Positions 49,095 to 60,368 of a stretch of 62,000 nt of DNA are shown piece by piece. Every line of letters starts with the position of its first letter. The first letter of the stretch is position 1. This stretch comes from Lingula anatina (lineage: Eukaryota; Brachiopoda; Lingulata; Lingulida; Lingulidae). The translations under genes were made by a program, and so were the position numbers. The notes below the pieces were generated by a model. It had not been told where the DNA came from and did no database searches. It worked only from the letters and a program-made list of their open reading frames with translations. Location of the stretch: positions 252,897 to 314,896 of the forward strand of contig NW_019775409.1 of assembly GCF_001039355.2 (NCBI RefSeq). Reading direction: 5' to 3'.

Positions 49095-49585
49095 AGCCTG
49101 TAGCGCAATTAGATGTTTTAACAGTCTTAAAAGACACTCACCATCCAAAAATGAGTGTTCTGCTTGGTATGAAAGCAGTCATAAAACAATAATGAGAACA
49201 TGTCAAAGAGCTGATAAAGGATTTGAACATGCCACTGCAAACAAAGCATATGTCAAATCATATCATATTACATCAGAGGCTCAGTTAAGCGCATTCTGAA
49301 GTCACTGTTCCTGCTGCCTATTCCCGTTTTCACGTCTTATTCAATAGGTTATAGAAATATTGACATCTCAGCACTTCATTCTACTTCGTGGTCGCAAACC
49401 GATACAGGCTTTTTTGAGTGGTTGATAAGCAAGTAGGTGCCCACATTGAACATACAAGGGCATCGCATCATCTTAAATCGTATAAGTGAATTTAAATTAA
49501 ATATGAGATTTATCAGACGTCTGTTGCTTTAACAACACTTTAAACAAAATATAATGGAGGAACATTAATTTTGAATGGTACTTAC
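48777..49585. other. Upstream region of receptor gene 6
   Basis: Homologous to 41805-42195 upstream of gene 5, including the sequence around GCGCAATTAGATGTT, but with a poly(A) run of about 45 bp (49048-49092) inserted where gene 5 has six A. About 350 bp (49120-49470) have no counterpart there. It should hold an intron and regulatory sequence. Confidence 0.5.
49048..49092. repeat. Poly(A) tract
   Basis: About 45 A in a row, expanded from AAAAAA at the matching sites 42043 and 44024. Confidence 0.85.
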
Positions 49586-50362
49586 ATTGCTAGCACGGTG
49601 TAGTTCTGATTGTTATTTAATATAACCCGATGCCTGAAGTAGTGGCACTGGAAGGAAAGCAGAAACCCTAGACACAACAGCAGCTAATGAGGTCACGTGA
49701 GTGTTTCAATAGGCACTCGTGGGATATGCGTCAACATTGCAACACAAAAGGAGGTCAGTGTGAATTTCAGGGGGGAGGGGCGTTTTTCGCTTCCATTGCT
49801 GTGGGCTTCACATTTAATCTATATATCATTATTATTGTTATCAGCATTTTTGGTGGTGTTTCAGTTACTGCTGTCTGCAAGCAGAATTATGAAACGCCGC
49901 ATTTATTCAATTATAATTGGTACTATATGAAAACGGGAAATAAAGTAGTTTGGTGTACAGAGATAGTTTATTAATTTTTAATCATATTCTCTTAATTGTT
50001 TTGCTTGTTTTGGAACAATCTTTTATCTATTCTGAATAGAGATATCTGATCACATAGACAACAAAACAAAATCAAAAGTGATAACACGCGCAGTGGGTCC
50101 CTTTTATTTGCTCTGAGTGATAACAGTTACATATTCCACAACACAATCAATATAATAAAACCTTGTGAACAAAACTGATAAGTCCGTGGACAATGTTTGG
50201 AATAAAAGCAATGCTTAGAATTAAACTTTAATTTCAGTATTTTACAGAAGCGACATTATTTTCTCTTCACACAATTGTACACAAAGGGTTTATAAATAGA
50301 GCAAAATCTCCCCACGTGTGATTTAGTCTGCAGAACGAAAAAAATGAAAAGAGAAAAAATGA

Positions 50363-52236
50363 TTAAGTATACAAGTCATACTTCTGACGCAATATGGGAG
50401 CATTTTCACTAGTTTCGCTTTCGCTGCCACTATGACTGGTGGTCGTATCTTCGCTTATGGTGTAGTCACGTGACTCATCGTACATGGAGGTGTCACGTGG
50501 TAAGTTTAGGCTGTACCGCAGTCCTGTTTCTCTCCTCCAACAGCAGCTTGCGCATAAATGTCTAAAGATATTATCGCGCACCCTATCGGCAAGCAAGCAG
50601 TAGATTAGGCTGTTCCCAAGGCCCTGCCCGCTGTCGCCTATAGCCTTAAAAACAAAGAGGACCCCAAATGTAAATATGTGAGAGAAAACTAAAAAACTTT
50701 ATCATAATAGAATGCGGTACAAGATATCACTGACGTACATTACTTTTGCTAGGATAAAATGCTTAATTTTCTTTTTTTTACTCAAATTCCGTCTCATGTC
50801 CTTATTTCCCCGGGTTTGACTACTTTCTTCCTATTTTCAGTACTTATCAAATTATTATTAAAAGTACTTATCAAAATATAAACAGCACACCATCAAAAAA
50901 ACCTGTCATTCCTAAGAAAAAAGTATAAAGTAAATCATTCGAAACTTATGGTGTCAAACAAATAACTACTTACATGTAAAACCAAAAAGATCTTGTTAAA
51001 CAGCACTTCAAACCACGGTTCTGTTGATGATCCGGTGATCCAGACTGTGATGTTCGCCACGTACCGGATGGTCCCCCAGATCCTTAACGCGATGAACATT
51101 AAAGGAACAGCCGTCATCGCGCGGTGGGCCTTCTTTACGGCCTCTAAAACTGCCTTATCCAGACGGGAAGCTGACGCTTTCAGGACCTACAAAGATAAAA
51201 ATTGAATCATTTTAATTAAAATAAAAGGTTACACTGAAATTATTGTTGCTGTTGGCGTCAAGACTAAAACAACCTTAAATGATTTATTTATTTATTTATC
51301 TATTTATTTATTTATTTAAGAGTAAGGAGGAAAGAGTGGATCTTGTGGTGCTACCAAAATAACCTTGTAATTATGGAACCAAACGTTCTTCGGACAATAA
51401 AATCGTTTCGGCAGGTTTAGTACAGTAAAATATCCAATATACCTTGGACAAATAAACCATTCCATATTTATTCATGTGGCATGTCTTATGATTTGAATGT
51501 GAAGAAACTGTAATGTTATTACGACACAGGCTTTCACGGGCAGAAACAAAGCATAGAAATGCCAGGCTCTGCAATAACAAAAGCCCGTCAAAGCCTATAC
51601 TCACCGTGCGCTGCAACTTCCCCTTTATGTTGAAGTAAATGGTCGGCACCACAATATACGCCACCATCTCCCAGCCCTTCCCAGTGAGCAGCGTGAGGAA
51701 CACCACTAGGCCCCAGTGCAGCTCATCGCCTTCACAGATTTTAATCCAGCACCAACCAGCCGTACTTCCACGCAGAAGATCCTCTTTACTTCCACTGTAA
51801 CCGCCCCCTTCAAATGCTGCATTTTCGGCATGTCCGTCAACAGCAACAACGACGGTGTTGTCTTGTCTTGGTTTGGTGGCATCTAGCGAAGGGTATGCTG
51901 TTTCATGGTAAAAAAAGGTCATCGACATATTTGGTGACACTGTCGTTGTTTTTGGAATCAACGAAGTGTGGTTTTCCGAGCTTTGCCAGTAGCCAAGTTT
52001 GCCATCTGCTGCTGCGGCCGTAAGTATCAACACTAAAATAATAAAATTTATTTAATAAGGAATGATGTTATTGATCATTGCAATAATAGAAATATAAGTA
52101 ACAAAACGAATGAACAAACCAATGATTAAACAATGTGTTAGAATCAAGTTGCTTATTTTATCGAATCACTGTAACTCTGATGCAAAATGGCGCATTTGCA
52201 CGTCTTGCTGAGTGTATGCAATGTCACCATGCATTA

Positions 52237-52280
<44 letters not shown>

Positions 52281-53310
52281 CGGGACACCCCAGGCCAGGA
52301 GATGAAGTAGCCACTGGTATTTGGGTTTGTCCATCCAGCTGCTCCGCTCGCCAACCAGCGTCTCTCTCACCTGCCACGCGATCAGCATGGTCCAGAAGAA
52401 CGACGCCAAGCTGCCCACGCTGGATAGGAAGCTTTGGACTACGCAGATACCGTTGGGGTATTGACAGCTGTGAAGTGCCTGGAATTTAAGTATGATGAGA
52501 ATTCAAGAAAAAAAGTGAAAAAACAAAAAGTGATTCTGGGAATTATCACTCAGTCAGAAAAGCCCCAGTGGAATTAACATTCAATATTACTCCCAGGGCC
52601 TTGGCTGCTGCGTAGGTTTCCAATTCTGCGCTAGGCTGCTAGTTGATGCTTGTACCTGTATACTGTCAGAGACCAACGAAACCAAGGGTGCCAGAAAACG
52701 GAATCAAAACACTTGGCATGATTTACAGAAGAAATGTAGGCTAAATTAATGAATAGATACACCGATGTGTTAATTAATCAATGAATGAATTAAATAATAA
52801 ACTTCATGCATACAAAATGATTGGAAGTTTGATCTATTCAGTGATAGGAATAGAGGTCGGCCTATACAAGCACTGTACTGTAGGCCCTACACGTAGGCCT
52901 ATGAATGAATGACGTTGGTTAGAGGGGAACAAACGCAATGATTATTGGTATAATGCACATTACTATGTAGTACATTCATAGAATTTTACACTCAAGTTCC
53001 TTTTTTTCAAATAAAAACTTGGAATGAAAGAAATAAGATGAAGTGGAAAACTAAATAAAGGTGTGACCTGAGAACTGTTCATGGCAGGACGGCCGCTAGA
53101 GGACAACTCCAACGCCCAAGACGCGCCAATCAGGTTGCCCACCGCAGTCAGTAAGTCGGCCGTTGTTAAGAAGAGCAGGAGGCGGCGTCCTGTAGAACGG
53201 GTGTCCTTCAGGAAGATCCAGGCCGCAAATACCACAAAACACCCAACACAAGAGAGCGAGCTGGTGACTATGGCCACAATGTACACATTTCTATCGAAGT
53301 CGGATCCCAT
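50363..53310 (-). CDS. GPR157-like: GPR157-like seven-transmembrane receptor, gene 7, 5 exons
   Basis: Exons: 53310-53068, 52478-52280, 52032-51605, 51186-50974, 50644-50363; 1365 nt, 454 aa, the longest of the array. An extra phase-0 intron splits the first outer loop. Segments: RSTGRRLLLFLTTADLL (TM2), CQYPNGICVVQSF then SLASFFWTMLIAWQVRE (TM3), HLLAWGVP (TM4), AGWCWIKIC, LLTGKGWEMVAYIVVP (TM5), HRAMTAVPLMFIALRIWG (TM6), and GDSGQGLGNSLIYCLLAD (TM7). Between TM4 and GWCWI lies an outer loop of about 85 residues rich in Ser/Thr with NHTS and NMS glycosylation sites; other members have 25-45. The tail is acidic and Ser-rich. Exon 2 ends at a donor that is itself the start of a (TAA)n repeat. 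Confidence 0.9.
51280..51320. repeat. (TTTA)n microsatellite
   Basis: Tetranucleotide run in the gene-7 intron, at the place where the relic copy received the TTAA-flanked element. Confidence 0.8.
52236..52279. repeat. (TTA)n microsatellite forming a gene-7 splice donor
   Basis: TTA run that touches exon 2 of gene 7. On the minus strand the donor reads GTAATAATAATAA, so the repeat supplies the donor bases. Confidence 0.85.
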
Positions 53311-54820
53311 TTTTGCCTTGCAATGGAGATACTTGTATTATCAGATATCTGCACCTTTCTTCCTTCTTTTCAGATGTTTTGCCTGTCTTGCCGCATAGAA
53401 ATCTACGGGGTTTGTGGCAAACCCAGAGAATTCCACAGAAGGTCGTTTTTACAGGTGCGCTGTAGTCTCAAACTCAACCGCTTGATAACAAGACCATATT
53501 GGGTGAATCTGTATACGTGTTGTGGACCAATCTATAAAGGAATGTTAATATTTAACAAATTGACCAGTAAATTGCAACCACTTTTTAAGCGTACATATAT
53601 CTTATTTTCATAGAAGCGACATCATAGGCCAGCCTTTACCTGGTGTGCGCCCACACATTGCGCCAATGAATCTTGAAATTGTTGACAACTTTTAAATGTA
53701 TTTCCGGTTTTGCATGTTTTAAAGTACCAAACAGTCATTTAGGAGAGATTATATAAATCGCCTTGTTTATAAAATGCAAATAACATCAGCGGATCTTTTA
53801 TTCATAATGATAATTAAATGCAACATGCAACTGGATTAATAGTCAAGATTACGTTGTTAAGAAAAGCACATACTGGTTGTCCAACGTTGGAAGAAAATTA
53901 AATTGATGAAATTACCTTTTGCTGCTCTCTTCACTGTGTTTACTGTGCAAATTCAACTCACCCCATTCTACATTATCTAGGTCAGGACATAATCGGCAAA
54001 TATCACGTAATGTATAGGCCTACCACATGAGATAAAAATCCACAGATGGACTGCAATTTAACATCCCCTGATAAGAAGCTATCTGCTGACCTAAATATCA
54101 TATTACTGAAAAAGCTCCCCCCTTCTCCAGAGGTAGAGGGTCAAAATCGGGGTGGTTTAAATATCAAAACACGAACACATGCACCAGCTATGTACATATA
54201 ATATCCAGAAAGTCTGTAAGACAGAAGCAAAAGTGAAACCAAGAGAAAAATTTAAGGGAGTGTTTTGAGTATGTATGTCATGAAGTTGGTTGAGGGTGAC
54301 AACATTCTGGTCTTAAAATGTCGCGCGAAGTGAGGTGACAACTTTCCACTCTGCCCGTCCTCAGACCTGACCCTGAGTTTTCTGAGTGAAGCAAAACTGT
54401 CTTTTTTAAAAATAAAAAAGTTTTAAATAAAACAATATACAAGTGGGAGTGTATATGAAACTGCAATTCAGGCTTAAGACCTTTGCCGGTATATCAGTTA
54501 GGGTCACCTTTATCTTATCCATGTGATTTGTTATCCAGAATAATCAAAAATGCCCCCCCCCCCTCATGTGACCCCTGAGCAGTATGTGGATCATGACAAC
54601 ACTGACAGAATGCGTGTCGCCGCCTGGTGTCGCTGTGTCGTTGACGTCATAGGCGAGGTAGGGAATTTATCCTTCTTCTTTCTGTATTTCTTTTTGTTCA
54701 CAGAAAATTGAAGATGCTCGCGGCGGCAAAAATAAGAAGTTATGGCAGCCCCAAACTATTTATTTGCAGCGTAGTCGTGTTCAATAGGCTAACTTCTATC
54801 AAGTGAAATTGGACGAATTA
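53311..54820. other. Upstream region of receptor gene 7
   Basis: Mostly AT-rich and without a supported gene. Near 54615-54665 a GC-richer stretch carries a CRE palindrome TGACGTCA (54642-54649) and could be a promoter, but no transcript can be assigned to it. Confidence 0.4.
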
Positions 54821-54821
54821 T

Positions 54822-54851
54822 TATTATCATTATTATTATTATTATTATTAT

Positions 54852-54889
<38 letters not shown>

Positions 54890-54902
54890 CATGTAGTGGT
54901 AG

Positions 54903-54960
<58 letters not shown>
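54822..54960. repeat. Compound microsatellite (ATT)n-(AGT)n-(AT)n
   Basis: Three simple repeats follow directly: ATT to about 54853, AGT to about 54888, and AT from about 54905 to 54960. Confidence 0.95.
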
Positions 54961-54963
<3 letters not shown>

Positions 54964-55435
54964 ACATTTACAGGTAAATCAACTAGCATTACATGGATTG
55001 AAAAAGTCAAGCTAGATAAAAACATCACGTGGGCAAAAATAAGAAGGTCATGACAATTCTAGATACCGGCAAAAATTAAAAAAGCTCAACCATTTTTTGG
55101 TATTCACAGCTATAGAAACCCGTATACACACACACACACACACACTCACGAAAGAGATTATGAAAAAGCTGGTTTCTTGCAACAGCAGTAAATGTTGTTA
55201 TTTTTTAAGGTCGTTTATCCGGTAAACGTAGCATGGCAAATGTACCAAGCTGCTTCATAAACATGTTATTTTTGTTAATATTTTTTTCATATTTAAGAAT
55301 TAATAATATTTTCAGCTTATTATATATTATTTATTATTTTAAGGCGTCTATGCTTAGACGCCTGTGTTCTAATACCATAATTTGACATAGTGTGGATCTG
55401 TCTGTCGTTTATAGAGCGTTCAAATCAATCGTTAT
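54961..55435. other. Non-coding stretch 3' of receptor gene 8
   Basis: AT-rich, with a short CA run near 55128. It likely contains the 3' UTR of gene 8. Nothing else is recognised. Confidence 0.45.
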
Positions 55436-57993
55436 TCAGGTGTCTGCGTTTAAACTAGTCGGCGTTCCTACTATGAAAATATCCTCGGGCGTATTTTTAG
55501 CGAAGGTGGAACCTTTCGAACTGAGAGGTGTGGACCTGCGACTGTGACTCGATCCTCGAGCTATCTCAACACCACTGCTCGGCTCTGTGTGATCTAAGAT
55601 GGCCGCGCTTAACGAGTCTCTGATGGAGTCGAAGTCGGCGGTCTCGGGGCGGAGGCCACAGACGGCACATATCCGGACGCGCACTGAATCGGTGAGGAAG
55701 CAATAAATGAGGCAGTTGCCAATGCCCTGTCCATTGTCGCCGAATGCCTGGTATAAAAGGACAACAATGAATTGGTTATTTTGTAACCTTGTTTAAATGT
55801 AGACATATTATTCTTTTTCGAAATAATTTTATTTATTTATTTTACCTGTTTATTTACTTATATTGATATTAATGAATTGATTAAATTTTATACGCAATTG
55901 TTATAAGTGCCATAATGCCCAGCATATAGACGTAGGTGCCAAAGTAACGATTGGACAGTTCACATTAAATTCAATGTACATGTATCATCTAGGCGACATA
56001 ATGATATTATCGTATAAAAACACAATAAACACGTACCTGAAATACTGCTAATACCACGTTGACGACAGTGTGGAATGTAGGATTCTCTACTGCCCCATAC
56101 ACTACCCAATAGCAGCTGTTAGCCACAAATCGTATGGTCCCCCAAATGCGTAAGAATATAAAAATGATAGGAATGGCTTTCATGACGCGGTCAGCCCGAC
56201 TCACGGCGTCTTGGGTAGCTCGGTCCACGTACATAGATTCTGTTTGGCGGATCTGAGTGACAGAAAAGAAGTTTATTTTATCTGCCTCTAATGACACTTT
56301 TTCTAATAGGGAATAAACGGTTTCCTGTACATACTGTTAGAGGGTGGGATGATAGATTGACTGCATGAAGGAGTAAGTCAGTCCATAATAATTCATCCTA
56401 GCAAGTCCATAAATCAAACAAATTATTGTTAACTTACAGGAAAGAAGACTAAATGTGAGTTTTGCAGGATAAATAACGGGACAGAGGTAAAAAATGCTGA
56501 CACTATAAGATGAGAAGAGAGAAAAATGACGTCACATCGTGACGTCAGAGCACTTGCCGTGGATTTCAGATTCCAGCGAAGAGCAGTGTAAATTACCGGC
56601 ACGGTGAAGTAGACGAAGATTTCCCAAACCTTACCCGCTGCCAGAGGTAGTCCCACCATTAAACCTAAGAGATTTTTCTACTTTAACAAACTAGATAATA
56701 TTTATATATATAGTTACTATTGTGTGAACTATTTTATATTCGATGAAATAGTTTCCAGCTGCCTTTTGTGTAAAAATACTAAAACGTAAATCGGTTCTAA
56801 AAGAGTCTGAATTAAGTGCTTACTACATTTACCTGAAAGCCATATGCCATTTAAACTTTATTAACTTGTCGATGTGTAGGCCTACGTAAGTCCTCCCCTC
56901 ACCCCTGGTTCAAAGGGCTAATTCTTTAAAAATAAATGAACTCCCTTCAGAGACCACAAATAGTAGGCTACGTCATTGAAGATCACAAACCTAGGTCATG
57001 TCGGTCGAAGTCTGCCTGGCAGATCTTAATCCAGCACCATCCTGCGGTGAATGCAGTGCCCCCTATACTGCGGTCTGGGGAGTAGATGAAACCGAGGCGC
57101 TGGTATCGGGCTATTATGGCGGTCACGGTGACTGCAGAAGGGCAATCAATGATTTTATAATTGAAATATTTATGAATATATAACTAAATTAATTAAGATT
57201 TGCATACATTTCTAATTCTGTTTTATCTCTAAATGATCTCTGATATTGAAAATGCTGCATAACATACATGTGCATTGTATGAATGAATAAATATATGTAG
57301 ATCAGCTGTATTAAAAATATGGTTGCTTAAGAGCTTTCGAACTGTTTTTGGTTTTAACACAATATTTAACCACTTATAACACGTTCAAATAAAAGTTAAC
57401 ATCGGTTTTCTCACTTTAATCTCACCCACAGGTCTTTTTCTGTGTAGATACTTGTAGTTACTCATGGACACCAGTAGCTCACAGAAAGTCTTCCTTGGAT
57501 TGAAGGACTACCAATGTAACAATTTTAAAAAATATAAACACTTACGTGGAACACCCCATGCGATGACGTGCAATATCCATTGAAACCTATCCATCCAGCT
57601 TGGCGAATTTTTCAGAAGTGATTCTCTGACTTCCCAGGCTATGATTATCGTCCAGATGAAGGACGAAATTAACCCAGTGGTCCCTATAAAACTCTGAACT
57701 ACGCAAACTGAGGGAGGATATTCGCATTCATGGGTCATGTTTACGTTAGCAATGTTCGGTCGTGACGTCTCAGACATCGCCCAAGATGCACCTGTCGCGT
57801 TACTTATGCACACTAAGAAATCGGCAATTGACAGGTAAAGCAGGAGCTGCCGAGAAGAAGAACGAGTTTCTTTGAACATTAAAAAAGTGGCAAAAATTAC
57901 AAAACAGCCAAGCAGTGAAAATATGCTTGTTACTATTGAAATAAGATAAATAGCTGGCGTAATGATATTATAGTCGTCGTCCATGAAAACCAT
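55436..57993 (-). CDS. GPR157-like: GPR157-like seven-transmembrane receptor, gene 8, 5 exons
   Basis: Exons: 57993-57546, 57131-56991, 56664-56558, 56252-56037, 55747-55436; 1224 nt, 407 aa. The TM5 exon of other members is split by a phase-1 intron after GWCWIKICQ, and the intron after TM5 uses a GC donor (GCAAGT). Segments: RSSSRQLLLYLSIADFLV (TM2), CEYPPSVCVVQSFIG and SSFIWTIIIAWEVRES (TM3), HVIAWGVP (TM4), AGWCWIKICQ, AAGKVWEIFVYFTVP (TM5), DRVMKAIPIIFIFLRIWG (TM6), and GDNGQGIGNCLIYCFLTD (TM7). The tail is Ser-rich. Start choice is uncertain: ATG at 57993 or 57984. Two CRE palindromes lie in the intron at 56527-56547 and two more 230-270 bp upstream of the start. It is the most diverged member. 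Confidence 0.9.
56527..56547. promoter_or_regulatory. Paired CRE palindromes in a gene-8 intron
   Basis: Two perfect TGACGTCA sites (56527-56534 and 56540-56547) lie 13 bp apart, just inside the intron after the TM5 exon. CREB/ATF binding is inference. Confidence 0.45.
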
Positions 57994-58227
57994 TTTCCTA
58001 TCTTTGTCTCATAAAGTATAAATTTCAAGACTATTTGTTTTGTTTGTTTTTATAGAATTTAGTGATTTCCTAAATTTCCTTTATTTTTTCTGCTGTTATA
58101 TCACATTTGATAGTTTTATCTGTCAACACCATATATCGAAATTCCATCCTTTGATATTGCAGTTTTTATTAATAGGTCGTGTCATATCGTTAGTGAGGTT
58201 TGCCTAGGTTATATTGACTTGTTTTCA

Positions 58228-58262
58228 TGACGTCACAGTTGGAAAGTGGTCCTTTGACGTCA
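58228..58262 (-). promoter_or_regulatory. Two CRE palindromes upstream of receptor gene 8
   Basis: TGACGTCA at 58228-58235 and 58255-58262, about 235-270 bp upstream of the gene-8 start, a usual distance for CRE sites in a promoter. Confidence 0.5.
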
Positions 58263-58691
58263 TGATGCATCTGTCATTTCATGTGAGTTCGTCTAATTTA
58301 CTGTTTAATCCGTGAAGCTGTTGTTACGTGTGTATTTTACTGAGTTGCTCTCCTGTGAAGTATCGTATTTCTTGTTTTATATACTATCATCCAAAGGAGT
58401 CACTGTCGTATGATGTGCTATAGTAAAAAGATATAAAAATGGACTTAGATTATATAAGGTTATACTATCAGCAGATTTCTTTAACAAACATATTAAGCAT
58501 ACGAATTTCTATAACCCATATTTGACAACATTTCCTAAGCCAACTATTCGAACTTGGTATTTAACAATCACTAACTGCCATTAATTTAAGTCCACTATGT
58601 GGAATTATCTTAAAAACAAGGACGCCGCGTTAAACATTAAACCATGACTTATTCAATATACTTACAAAAGTGTAGCAGTGCAGGTGATGAT

Positions 58692-58835
58692 TCAGCACGA
58701 GCCCAGGACAAAGACTGTGCAAACAAAGCCAATTGTTATCAGGTATATACACGCGGTGATGACTGGAAGCACATGAACTGATGTGACCGTTGTTGGGATG
58801 CATCTAGATAGACCTCGGATGTATTTATCTGTCAT
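58692..58835 (-). CDS. Candidate 47-aa single-pass membrane microprotein
   Basis: An open frame starting MTDKYIRGLSRC and ending in a long hydrophobic stretch (VLPVITACIYLITIGFVC) close to its C-terminus FVLGSC. The layout is basic N-terminus then one membrane segment. I do not recognise it. It lies about 700 bp upstream of receptor gene 8 on the same strand and could instead be an untranslated exon or chance. An upstream in-frame ATG at 58895 exists. Confidence 0.25.
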   Translation of the reverse strand: MTDKYIRGLSRCIPTTVTSVHVLPVITACIYLITIGFVCTVFVLGSC

Positions 58836-58895
58836 ATTTATCAAAATATTATCAATATAAATATAATAACTCCCTCTAAATAAAAGTCTACTCAC

Positions 58896-60300
58896 CTTTT
58901 GTTGATTTTTATAACATTTACATATGTTGCTTTTGTTTTTTGGATGGTTATTTCATTTTTTAAAATATTCTAGTTAGTTAAAAAGGCACATTTTATTAGT
59001 AAATTAGTCAATATATATAAAAATGAAAGAAAAAAATAATTGTCCAAGAAATAAAAGAAAATTGTGATAAGAATTTTAACTTCGTCATATCGTTTGATAA
59101 TGTATCATGGGGGTTGAGCCCGCTGATCATAAACTCCCAAGACGGAAGTACGTTGAATTCATTGAACGCCCCGACATTTTCGCACGCAGTANAGCATACA
59201 ACGGCGATTTGACATTACTGATCTCGAATTCTAACGCGAAATAACGCATATGAATGTATCTCCAAGCTGAGGAGAGCGACGCAGACGAAACCTTGAGACA
59301 GGAGGCCCCCCGTAGCTAGCTCCGCCCACCGTAACAGACATCGGACAATAGAAAGGCTTGCGTGTAATCTCCTTCTGTTATAACTCCTTGGTACAACTGA
59401 AATTAAAACGGCCGAATCGGTGCACGAGTGATCTCAGCGCCTTTGTTTTACATTTGGGTACATTTGGGAAGAAATGTACATGTAGTTACTCGCTTGACAC
59501 ATTATTTTAAGTCTACCGTGTGTAAATGGGACAAAATACTAGAATTATCAACGAATTCAGCGTTATCTCTTCCTTGTAAGTTCAACCCAGTTCACATTCC
59601 TCGTGTTCGTCTCAAACAATGCTTTAATACGGAAAAAAAGTTATCAGTTCTTTTCCATCAAAGTCAAACCTGTCGTACCTGCACTAAGTCTCATTTGATA
59701 CCTGTGGATCAGCATGGTTCACAGACCTGTTGTAAGAGGACAAAGGGAACCACGCTGTAAACCAGGAAAAGAATGGCATCTTACGTCGGATACGAATGAT
59801 ACCAATTTGCATTTGAATGCAGTAAAAGAAGTCCTGAAAGAAGTAGTCTTGTAAGCCATTATATCTTCACCCAGTTTATTACCTAGCAAGGGATAAACAC
59901 ATCAGGAAAAACCAGGTCCCCCGACGTCGATAAGCAATTAAGTAGGTACGATACGATACGACAATAAAAGCGTACACAGATCAGCAATATCTTAAGTTGG
60001 TTAATTAGTTACCAAACTCCTATGTTGTGTATATTATGGGCTTAGTGCTCAACATAAAACGTTAGCAATAATTGTACAGAAGGGTAGAAAGGTTGTGGTA
60101 CAAATTTCTGCGGCTGCATCCTCGTAAGTGACTTGCATTGGATAGATGGAGACTATGTTGCGTCACGTAGCGTCACTAGATAAGCAGATTACACGTGAAT
60201 CAGACGTTAAACCTTGAACGATCACGTAATATGTCGTGCAAGTACACAGGAGTTTATGTGAATTTAGCACTAAACAATTGGGTTGTTGTGAATGAATGGT
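58896..60300. other. Intergenic stretch between receptor gene 8 and the FolB-FolK frame
   Basis: Contains the single n at 59192 and a frame at 59428-59760 with several Cys that I do not recognise and do not call. No RNA gene was found. A 5' exon of the FolB-FolK gene could be hidden here. Confidence 0.4.
59192..59192. other. Ambiguous base, possible assembly join
   Basis: A single n like those that mark duplicated sequence at 11271 and 12077. Here no repeated flank is visible. Contiguity of the last 2.8 kb with the receptor array is therefore likely but not assured. Confidence 0.6.
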
Positions 60301-60308
60301 TGGTTATT

Positions 60309-60316
60309 TATAAATA
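60309..60316 (+). promoter_or_regulatory. TATA-like box before the FolB-FolK frame
   Basis: TATAAATA lies 53 bp before the ATG at 60369. A pyrimidine-rich TTCTACATTTCAG ending at 60355 could instead be a splice acceptor for an upstream non-coding exon. The two readings imply different gene starts. Confidence 0.4.
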
Positions 60317-60368
60317 GGAAAACTAGGATCAAACGTGCTTAATTCTACATTTCAGTGTGAAATGTACA

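Noticed and set aside
54802-55028. Hydrophobic Leu/Val/Ile-Tyr frames on both strands
   Set aside because: They are translations of the compound ATT-AGT-AT microsatellite.
59428-59760. 110-residue Cys-containing frame before the FolB-FolK gene
   Set aside because: No recognisable domain, no neighbouring splice evidence, and composition like the surrounding non-coding DNA.
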